From NCBI RefSeq assembly GCF_009380215.1, contig NZ_WHUG01000021.1, positions 18,052-82,051 of the forward strand: a stretch of DNA of 64,000 nt. The letters run 5' to 3'. The DNA is from Rugamonas aquatica. GTDB taxonomy: Bacteria; Pseudomonadota; Gammaproteobacteria; Burkholderiales; Burkholderiaceae_D. The position numbers were made by a program, and so were the translations under genes. This document shows positions 9,451 through 16,530 of the stretch, piece by piece (positions within the stretch are counted from its first letter, which is position 1; every line of letters begins with the position of its first letter). The notes under the pieces were generated by a model. The model had not been told where the DNA came from and did not search any database. It worked only from the letters and a program-made list of their open reading frames with translations.

Positions 9451-10960
9451 GGTGTCTTTTTGTGATGTGGTTGATCAGTTCGCGGTTGCTCGGCAGCGCG
9501 CCCAGCATCTTGCGGGTCAGCGCGGCCGCTTCGCGGAAGTAGTGGTCGGCCTGCGCGGCTTGCTGCGCCTGGGGATGCGTGTATTCGCTGCGGAAGCCCA
9601 TGCCGTACAGCACGTACTGGTAGCTGGCCGACGGGAATACTTCCTTGATGCGGTTGAAGTCGTTGCGCGATGGCGCGCGGTGGCGCCACAGCGTCAGCAA
9701 GTCGTTCAGGCGTTCGGGCACGGCGGCCGTGTTGTCGCGCCAGTAGTCGCTGTCGCGGCGGCGGCTCAGCACGTAGTGCAGCTTGAGGAAATCGATCACC
9801 CGTTCCCAGCGGTAGGTGAAGGCGTCGTTGAAGCGGCGGGCGACGATGTCCATCGCTTCGCGCGTGGCCGGCAGCTCGTCGCTGACCATCGCGGCCGACA
9901 TTTCCACCAGCGCCAGGGCCGAAGCTTCCAGCGGTTCGATGAAGCCGGCCGACAGGCCGATGGCCACGCAGTTGCGGTGCCAGAAGCGCGCGCGGTAGCC
10001 GGGGTTGAAGCTGAGCTTGCGCGGCGACGGGATATCCTGCGGGCCGCCGGTGGCGACGATGTAGCGGCGCAGTTCGGCCTCGGCCTGGTCGTCGCTGATG
10101 TGCGCGCCCGAGTACACATGGCCGACGCCGCGCCGGGTCGGCAGGCCGATGTCCCAGATCCAGCCGGCGCTTTGCGCGGTGGACGAGGTTTGCGAGGCGA
10201 TCGGGTAATCGTCGGCAGGGTAGGGGACTTGCACCGCCAGCGCCGAATCGTTGTACAGCACGTGCTTTTGCGAGATGAAGGGCACTTCGTAGTGCTTGCC
10301 CAGCAGCAGGGACTGCATGCCGGTGCAGTCGATGAACAGCTCGGCTTCGAGCGCGCCGTGGCTCTGCGTTTGCAGCGCGGCGATGTCGCCGTTGTCGTGG
10401 CTGACGATGCCGACGACGTTGTCCGGCACATAGTGCACGCCCAGCTTTTCCAGACAGTGCTTGCGCAGGAAGACGCCGAACTTGCCGGCGTCGAGGTGGT
10501 AGCCGTAGTTGGCCACCGAGGCGAATTCCGGCGTGCTCACTTGCTTGGGCGCGCGGCCGTTGACGCACAGGTGAGGTTGAAAACTGACCAGGTCGGCGAA
10601 CGGGGTATCGGGATGCTGCGCCTGCCACTGCTGCGGCAGGTTGACTTCGCCATAGCCTTGCGGCAGCACGAAGGGATGGAAGTAGTAGTCGTGGTCGCCT
10701 CCATCGACCCAGCGGTTGAAGCGCGAGCCCTGCTTGAAGGCGGCGTCGCACTCGCGGAAGAAGTCGGCTTCGGAAACGCCGATGCGGCGCAGCGTGTCGC
10801 GCATGCTGGGCCAGGTGCCTTCGCCCACGCCGATGGGGGCGATGTCGGGCGACTCGATCAGGGTGATGTGCAGCGGCGTGCCCTGGTGGTCGGCCGCGAT
10901 CAGGCCGGCCGTGAGCCAGCCGGCGGAACCGCCACCCACAATCACGATGCGTCGGATCAT
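9443..10960 (-). CDS. Second flavin-dependent halogenase family protein
   Basis: 505 residues. It has the FAD motif GGGSAG (about 9-14), then IGVGEGTWP, and a lysine in AFK (K76) at the position of the catalytic lysine of PrnA. The tryptophan motif is altered: WIWDIG in place of WxWxIP, although the rest of that region (VGHVYSG) is conserved. The GFIEPLEAS region aligns with the active-site Glu of the family. The start is preceded by AAGGCGAG. It is the first gene of the four-gene operon, 89 bases after the TonB receptor gene with a terminator hairpin between. It diverges strongly from the other halogenase gene of the operon, so the two are not a recent duplication. Confidence 0.88.
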   Translation of the reverse strand: MIRRIVIVGGGSAGWLTAGLIAADHQGTPLHITLIESPDIAPIGVGEGTWPSMRDTLRRIGVSEADFFRECDAAFKQGSRFNRWVDGGDHDYYFHPFVLPQGYGEVNLPQQWQAQHPDTPFADLVSFQPHLCVNGRAPKQVSTPEFASVANYGYHLDAGKFGVFLRKHCLEKLGVHYVPDNVVGIVSHDNGDIAALQTQSHGALEAELFIDCTGMQSLLLGKHYEVPFISQKHVLYNDSALAVQVPYPADDYPIASQTSSTAQSAGWIWDIGLPTRRGVGHVYSGAHISDDQAEAELRRYIVATGGPQDIPSPRKLSFNPGYRARFWHRNCVAIGLSAGFIEPLEASALALVEMSAAMVSDELPATREAMDIVARRFNDAFTYRWERVIDFLKLHYVLSRRRDSDYWRDNTAAVPERLNDLLTLWRHRAPSRNDFNRIKEVFPSASYQYVLYGMGFRSEYTHPQAQQAAQADHYFREAAALTRKMLGALPSNRELINHITKRHHA

Positions 10961-11002
10961 GTTACTCGCCTTGAGGTGATGAGATTGCTGGAAGTCTAAC
11001 TG

Positions 11003-11031
11003 AAAAAGGGCCGCTGCCAGGCAGCGGCCCC
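11003..11031 (-). terminator. Terminator between the TonB receptor gene and the halogenase operon
   Basis: Minus-strand stem GGGCCGCTGCC/GGCAGCGGCCC followed by a run of T. Being leaky or absolute, it would separate receptor expression from the downstream enzymes. Confidence 0.8.
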
Positions 11032-11049
11032 GGTTGCTTCAACTACCGG

Positions 11050-13995
11050 TTAGAACTTGTAGCGCGCGCCGACCATGTAGCGCGGACCCTGCTGCGTCAC
11101 CGACTCCAGCTGCTGCACGGTGCGGCTGTGCGTGCGGGTGATCGAGTTGCCCACGTTGATGCCCTCGAACTGGAAGCTCAGCTTGTCGTTGTAGTTGTAG
11201 CCCACGCTGACATCGAACTGGCCATACGCTTCCACGTACTGCGGGTTCGGGCCGGAGCCGTCGAAGGTCGACGACAGGAACTTGCCGCGCCAGTTGTAGG
11301 CCACGCGGGCGGTGAACTTCTTGTCCTCGTAGATGCCGACCACGTTCGACGAGTTCGACATGCCGACCAGCGCGAACTGCTCGCCCATCTTGGCGTTGTC
11401 GTAGCCCAGGCCCGAGTGCACGTAGGTGTAGTTGGTCGACACGCCGAAGCCGCTGTTGCCGAACATGTGCTGCAAGTTCACCTCCAGACCGTTCAGGCTG
11501 GCAGCCTTCTGGTTGGAATAGGAGTTGATCTTGAAGTTGGCGATCGGATCGTCCGGCTGGCCGACGATGGTGCCGGTGGTGTGGCCGTTGGCGTCCGGTC
11601 CGCGCGTCACGCCCGGCGCACCGTTGTGGTTGGTGAAGATGTAGTCGCGGATGCAGGTGGTGTCGCTGGTGGCGCAGCCATGGGCCAGCGCTTCGTTCCA
11701 GAACTTGCCGCCGGCCGGCGTGTGCAGGTTGAACGGCGTGGCGTCGATCTGCGACTGGCCGGCGTAGTTTTCCAGGTTCTTGCGGAAGTAGCCCAGCGAG
11801 AAGAAGTTCTGCTTGCCGTAGTACCACTCGTAGGACAGGTCCAGATTCTTGGACTTGACCGGTTTCAGCGCAGGATTGCCCTGGTTGCCGGTGCCGCCGA
11901 AGGTGCGGGTCAGACGGTCGAGCGTGGTGCCGCCCTGGATCTGGTCGTAGCGCGGACGGCCGATGGTTTCGCCCAGGCTGAAGCGGATCTTCTGGTCCGG
12001 CGTGATCTCGATGTCGGAGTCAAAGCTCGGCAGCAGGTTGTGGTACTTGCCGGTCAGCGTGGTGAAGGTCGGATCGCCGAAGGTGATCGGCAATTCGTTC
12101 TGCGAGACCCAGCTGATGTTGACGGCGGCCGGCACCAGCGCGGTCGAGACGACGTCGGTGGTTTCATAGCGCAGGCCGATGGCGGTGCGGATCGGCAGCT
12201 TGGTATCCCAGTCGGTGTTGAACTGGATGAAGCCGGATTTCGATTTCTCTTCGGTGCGGGCGTCGTTGTCGAAGGTGTTCTTCGGCATGTACAGCGCCGG
12301 CAGGCCGGACGCGGTGGCCGCCAGCTGGCGCACCTGGTTGAAGTTGAAGGTGTAGAACTGGTTGAACAGGTTGGAGCTGCCGCTGCCGCCGACATGGTCG
12401 AAGTACTGGCGCAGCGATTCCTGATGGAACACGCTGGCTGGATAATCCGACGGCTTGGTGGCGCCGCCCCAGGTGTCGCGCTGCTGGTTGGAGAAGGCCG
12501 AGCGGTTCTTGACTTCCGACGCGGCGACGCCGAATTTCAGTTCGGACGCTTCCAGTACTTTCCATGCGCCCTTGACCTGGGTCTGGTCGACTTCGCCCTT
12601 CATGTAGTTGTTGGTGAACACCGAACCGGTGACCTGCTGCGGGGACTTGGTGAAGTCGGCGCCCGAAATGCTCAGCACCGGGAAGTCATGGCTGAAGTCG
12701 ACCGTGGTGTTGCCGCGGCTGAAGCTGGCCGTGCCCAGCGTGTTGCTCGAACCGAAGGGGCTGTCCGCTTTCGATTCGGCCGTCGAGTGGTGCGTGTCGA
12801 GTTCGAAGCGCAGGTCCTTGGTCGGTTTCCACACCGCGTTGAAGCCCAGCGATTTGTTCTGCGTCTTCGTGGCGAAGTCGGCCGCGCCCATGGCGATGTC
12901 GGAAGTGCCGCTCGGGATGAATTCCTGGTAGACCAGCGGGCTGGAGACCGGGCCGCCGGTCCAGGTGCTGGTCGATGGGCCGAGGTTGAACCAGGCCGAC
13001 AGGTCGTTGCGCTTGGTCTGGATCTTGTTCTCGGAGTAGGTGTAGTCCAGCGTCGTCACCAGCGTGTCGACCGGCTTGTATTGCAAGGTCAGCTGGGCGT
13101 TGGTGCGCTGGCGTTTGACGCCGTTGAAGTTGTAGTTCAGGTTTTGCGGAACCGAGAACAAGTCTTTCGGGCCAGGGGCGTTGGCGGTGGCGCCTTTCAG
13201 CGCCTCGGCGCCGCCGCCCGGATCGCTGCCCAGGAAGGGACCGCGCCAGCCGTTGGAGACGGCGGCGGTGTTGTAGCCCAGATTGCGTTCCTGATAGCTG
13301 CCGGTCAGCGCCACGCCGAACTTGTTGTTGTCGAAGGTGTTCGAGTACAGGCCCGATACTTCCGGCGTGGTCGATTTGCTGGCCTTGACGTCGCCCGGCA
13401 GGTTGCCGTTGGTGCTGTCGTACACGCCCTTGGCGCCTATGCTCGCATGCATGCCCGGACGGTCGAACGGACGCGCGGTCATCACATTGACGGTGGCGCC
13501 GATGCCGCCGGTGGCCGTTTCGGCGCGGCTGGTTTTATACACCTGCAGCTGGGAGATCGCTTCCGACGCCAGGTTGGCGAAGTCGAAGGCGCGGCCGTTG
13601 AGGTCGCCCAGGTTGGAGGTCGGCATCTGGCGGCCGTTCAACAGCACCAGATTGAAGTCGGGACCGACGCCGCGCACGGTGATCTTCGAGCCTTCGCCGA
13701 TCGAACGGTCGATCGAGACGCCGGAAATGCGCTGCAGCGATTCGGCCAGATTGGTGTCGGGGAACTTGCCGATGTCTTCGGCAACGATGCCGTCGACGAT
13801 GCCGTCGGAATTGCGTTTCAGGTTCATCGAGGAAAGCAGACTCTGGCGAAGACCGGTAACGACCACGCTCTGGACTGCGGGCGCTTCGGCTGCCTTGACG
13901 GGGGCTTCCTGCGCCAGTGCCTGCCCGGCCGCCGCCGCGCAAGCGCTGGCCACCGCCAGGCTGATGAGTTTCTGTCGTGCCTTTGGATAATGCAT
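11050..13995 (-). CDS. TonB-dependent receptor (Caulobacter/Xanthomonas type)
   Basis: 981 residues from the ATG at 13995, chosen because AGGAG lies eight bases upstream; an ATG 24 codons earlier has no ribosome site. A signal peptide (MHYPKARQKL...ALAQ) is followed by a TonB-box-like VVVTG motif, a plug domain (about 50-190, with 'VRGVGPDFNLVLLNGRQMP') and a large beta-barrel that ends in the aromatic residue F. It fits the TIGR01782-type receptors that import plant- or polysaccharide-derived oligosaccharides across the outer membrane. It is divergent from a deacetylase and a LacI regulator, with two operator-like palindromes between 53 and 243 bases upstream of its start. Expression is therefore probably sugar-induced. 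The ligand is unknown. Confidence 0.93.
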   Translation of the reverse strand: MHYPKARQKLISLAVASACAAAAGQALAQEAPVKAAEAPAVQSVVVTGLRQSLLSSMNLKRNSDGIVDGIVAEDIGKFPDTNLAESLQRISGVSIDRSIGEGSKITVRGVGPDFNLVLLNGRQMPTSNLGDLNGRAFDFANLASEAISQLQVYKTSRAETATGGIGATVNVMTARPFDRPGMHASIGAKGVYDSTNGNLPGDVKASKSTTPEVSGLYSNTFDNNKFGVALTGSYQERNLGYNTAAVSNGWRGPFLGSDPGGGAEALKGATANAPGPKDLFSVPQNLNYNFNGVKRQRTNAQLTLQYKPVDTLVTTLDYTYSENKIQTKRNDLSAWFNLGPSTSTWTGGPVSSPLVYQEFIPSGTSDIAMGAADFATKTQNKSLGFNAVWKPTKDLRFELDTHHSTAESKADSPFGSSNTLGTASFSRGNTTVDFSHDFPVLSISGADFTKSPQQVTGSVFTNNYMKGEVDQTQVKGAWKVLEASELKFGVAASEVKNRSAFSNQQRDTWGGATKPSDYPASVFHQESLRQYFDHVGGSGSSNLFNQFYTFNFNQVRQLAATASGLPALYMPKNTFDNDARTEEKSKSGFIQFNTDWDTKLPIRTAIGLRYETTDVVSTALVPAAVNISWVSQNELPITFGDPTFTTLTGKYHNLLPSFDSDIEITPDQKIRFSLGETIGRPRYDQIQGGTTLDRLTRTFGGTGNQGNPALKPVKSKNLDLSYEWYYGKQNFFSLGYFRKNLENYAGQSQIDATPFNLHTPAGGKFWNEALAHGCATSDTTCIRDYIFTNHNGAPGVTRGPDANGHTTGTIVGQPDDPIANFKINSYSNQKAASLNGLEVNLQHMFGNSGFGVSTNYTYVHSGLGYDNAKMGEQFALVGMSNSSNVVGIYEDKKFTARVAYNWRGKFLSSTFDGSGPNPQYVEAYGQFDVSVGYNYNDKLSFQFEGINVGNSITRTHSRTVQQLESVTQQGPRYMVGARYKF

Positions 13996-14047
13996 GTTAT
14001 CTCCTGTGTTTTTATGAACAGCTCGCTGCCACTTCCACGGATGGACA

Positions 14048-14061
14048 TGGAAACGTTTCCA
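14048..14061. promoter_or_regulatory. LacI-type operator 1 (perfect palindrome)
   Basis: TGGAAACGTTTCCA, a perfect 14-bp palindrome with the central CG typical of LacI-family operators, 52 bases upstream of the TonB receptor start. The 381-base divergent region 13996-14376 holds three such sites and no gene. Confidence 0.85.
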
Positions 14062-14224
14062 TAGCAATCCGTCGAATAGTATGATTGACGAAATAGTTTG
14101 TCAATCGAAGTCAGCCGGCAGGGCCGCCTGCGCCCGTGCCAGCCATTAAAACTGCGCCATCGGTGTTGCAAAAAAATCGCCGGGGCCGGTAGGCGTCCCG
14201 TCTGCCGTTTCCGCCTTCCCGGTT

Positions 14225-14238
14225 TGGAAAGGTTTCCA
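14225..14238. promoter_or_regulatory. LacI-type operator 2
   Basis: TGGAAAGGTTTCCA, the same 14-bp site with one central change, midway in the divergent region between receptor and deacetylase. Confidence 0.8.
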
Positions 14239-14346
14239 TTTCGTGTGGCAAATATAGCACCGAACGAAATTCAAAGTCAATTTGCAATGCCACATAAGCC
14301 ACACCCGGTTTTCGTTGACAGAGGAAAGCAAGCCGCGCATCATGGC

Positions 14347-14360
14347 TGGTAACGTTTCCA
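14347..14360. promoter_or_regulatory. LacI-type operator 3
   Basis: TGGTAACGTTTCCA, one mismatch from the perfect palindrome, ending 16 bases before the deacetylase ATG. A bound repressor here would block the deacetylase-lacI transcript, giving autoregulation of the regulator. Confidence 0.8.
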
Positions 14361-14376
14361 AAAAGAGACACTTTGC

Positions 14377-15240
14377 ATGCATGCTCGACCTTTTATTCGA
14401 TCTTTGACGACGCTGGGCGCGGTCTGGCTGGGCTTGTTCCAGCCGGCGCCGGCGGCCGCCGCCGGCGCCGGGTCTGAACCCGCTGCCGGCTGGCCGCGCG
14501 GGGCGAGGGCGGCCGTCAGCCTGGCTTACGACGACGCCCTCGATTCCCAGCTCGACCACGCCATGCCGGTGCTCGACAAGTACGGCTTGAAGGGCAGCTT
14601 TTATTTGCAGTTGTCGAGCCCGGTGGTCGAGCGGCGGCTGGCGGCGTGGCGCCGCGCGGCCAGGCACGGCCACGAGCTGGGCAACCACAGCCTGTTCCAT
14701 CAATGCTCGCGGGCGGCGCCCGGTCACGACTGGGTGCAGCCGCAGCGCAACCTCGACACCACCAGCGCCGAGCAGATGCAGGACCAGGTGCTGGCCGCCA
14801 ACGCCATGCTGTACGCCATCGACGGCAAGCGCGAGCGCACCTACACCGTGCCCTGCGGCGACCGGCTGGCCGGCGGCGCGGGCGGCGTCGATTATCTGCC
14901 GCTGATCGCGCCGGCCTTCGCGGCGATCAAGGCCGGCGGCGGCGACGGCGTGACGGCGCCGATGGCCGCGCTCGATCCGTACGCGGTGGCGGTGCTGGCG
15001 CCGCAAGGCCTCAGCGGCCGGGAGTTGATCGCCATCGTCGAACGGGCGGCGCAGCAGGGCGGCATGGTCAACATCACCTTCCACGGCGTCGGCGGCGATT
15101 ACCTGAGCACGTCGTCGGCCGCGCACGAGGAGCTGGTCCGCTACCTGGCCGCGCACCGCCGGATCTACTGGACCGACACTTTTATCAACATCATGACCTA
15201 CGTGAAAAAGCACAAGCCGTGGCCACCATCAAAGACGTAG
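14377..15240 (+). CDS. Exported polysaccharide deacetylase-like protein (NodB fold)
   Basis: 287 residues with an N-terminal signal peptide (cleavage likely after AAAAAG, about residue 30). The NodB-fold motif 1 appears as YDDALD (family TFDDG) and motif 2 as HELGNHSLFH, giving the Asp and His metal ligands. This family removes acetyl groups from chitin-, peptidoglycan- or xylan-type sugars. The motif 1 variant leaves the exact activity open. The gene sits directly behind a LacI operator, is divergent from the TonB receptor, and overlaps the lacI gene by 22 bases. It therefore probably processes the same imported sugar in the periplasm. Confidence 0.82.
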   Translation: MHARPFIRSLTTLGAVWLGLFQPAPAAAAGAGSEPAAGWPRGARAAVSLAYDDALDSQLDHAMPVLDKYGLKGSFYLQLSSPVVERRLAAWRRAARHGHELGNHSLFHQCSRAAPGHDWVQPQRNLDTTSAEQMQDQVLAANAMLYAIDGKRERTYTVPCGDRLAGGAGGVDYLPLIAPAFAAIKAGGGDGVTAPMAALDPYAVAVLAPQGLSGRELIAIVERAAQQGGMVNITFHGVGGDYLSTSSAAHEELVRYLAAHRRIYWTDTFINIMTYVKKHKPWPPSKT

Positions 15241-16259
15241 CCCGCCTCGCGGGCGTAGGACTGGGTACCGCTTCGCGCGTCGTCAGCGGCAAGGGTTCGG
15301 TATCGCCGGCCACGCTGGCGCGGGTCAAGGCGGCCATCGACGAGCTGGGCTTCCGCCCGTCGCACGCGGCGCGCACGCTGCTGTCGGGATCGAGCCAGAT
15401 GATAGGCGTGTACATCCCGGTGCTGAGCGGCACCTTCTACACGCCCATCCTGCAAATCATCGACAACGAATTGCGCACCGCCGGCCTGCACATGGTGGTG
15501 GCCTTCGGCGCCGGCCTGGGCGGCGCGCGCCAGCAGGCGATCGAGGGCATCGAGTTCCTGATCGAGCGCGGCTGCGACGGCCTGATCCTGATGACCAATG
15601 TGCTGCAGGAAGAGGACATCGCCGCGCTGCGGCCGCAGTCCAACCACATGGTGGTGCTGAACCACAGCTTCGACAGCATCGCCGGCCAGTGCTTCACGGT
15701 CGACCACACGCTGGGCGGGCGGATGGCGGCGCGCACCTTGCTCGACCACGGCCACCGGCAGATCGCCGTGGTGGCCGGCCCGGCCAGCCTGCCGGACAAC
15801 GTGGTGCGGGTCAACGCCTTCCTCGGCGAGCTGCACGCCAACGGCGTCGACATCGCCAAGCTATGGGTGACGGAGCGCGACTTTTCGCCAGCCGGTGGCT
15901 GGTCTGCGGCCAAGGAGCTGATGGATTCGAAGCAGCCGTGCAGCGCGCTGTTCTGCGCCAACGACGAGATGGCGGTGGGCGCGCTGTCTTACTTCCAGGA
16001 GGCCGGCATCCGCGTGCCGCACGAGCTGTCGGTGATCGGCTACGACGATACGCCCAGCGCGGAATTTTCGGCGCCGCGCCTGACCACGGTGCACATGCCG
16101 TGGCGCGAGATGACGCAGAACGGCATCAACGCGCTGCTCAACAGCTGCTACGGCCTGCAGCGTCCCGTCACGCGCGGCTATCCGGTGACGATGACCTTGC
16201 GCGCCTCGCTGGCCTCCCATCCCGCCGCCAAACCGGCGCGCCGCAGCGGCAAAAGCTGA
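15219..16259 (+). CDS. LacI family transcriptional regulator
   Basis: 346 residues from the GTG at 15219. The N-terminal helix-turn-helix (ATIKDVARLAGVGLGTASRV) begins at residue 2, which fixes this start although the frame is open much further upstream. The hinge and a periplasmic-binding-protein-like effector domain (about 60-335) follow, with 'CANDEMAVGAL' and 'SVIGYDDTP', both standard for the family. The gene overlaps the deacetylase gene by 22 bases. Its likely targets are the three TGGAAACGTTTCCA-like sites at 14048-14360. The effector is probably a sugar from the locus's polysaccharide. Confidence 0.95.
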   Translation: MATIKDVARLAGVGLGTASRVVSGKGSVSPATLARVKAAIDELGFRPSHAARTLLSGSSQMIGVYIPVLSGTFYTPILQIIDNELRTAGLHMVVAFGAGLGGARQQAIEGIEFLIERGCDGLILMTNVLQEEDIAALRPQSNHMVVLNHSFDSIAGQCFTVDHTLGGRMAARTLLDHGHRQIAVVAGPASLPDNVVRVNAFLGELHANGVDIAKLWVTERDFSPAGGWSAAKELMDSKQPCSALFCANDEMAVGALSYFQEAGIRVPHELSVIGYDDTPSAEFSAPRLTTVHMPWREMTQNGINALLNSCYGLQRPVTRGYPVTMTLRASLASHPAAKPARRSGKS

Positions 16260-16263
16260 CCCT

Positions 16264-16285
16264 TGCCCCGCCGTGGTGCGGGGCA
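16264..16285 (+). terminator. Hairpin after lacI (possible terminator)
   Basis: Perfect 8-bp stem TGCCCCGC/GCGGGGCA with a six-base loop directly after the lacI stop. The following T run is weak (CTTTCC). Confidence 0.5.
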
Positions 16286-16530
16286 CTTTCCTGGTGCAAT
16301 ATCCCCTGTTTTGGTGCGGATTGGCGGCTGCACGCCTGCGCGATCGCCGGAAATCGTTTTTCATAGTTGTTAATTTGCCGCATGAACCTGGTTTAACGCG
16401 GAAGTTTGCCGGAAACAATGGACGCTCAACAATGATGTCTATACATTCATCTGTAGCAACAATCATTACCGAGCACCCGTAGCACCAGCAACAGACACCT
16501 ATAACATCACGAAAATAAAAGAGATCGCAC

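Noticed and set aside
14646..15218. Long upstream extension of the lacI frame
   Set aside because: It overlaps the deacetylase gene, reads as low-complexity Arg/Gly/Ala, and the helix-turn-helix starts at the GTG at 15219.
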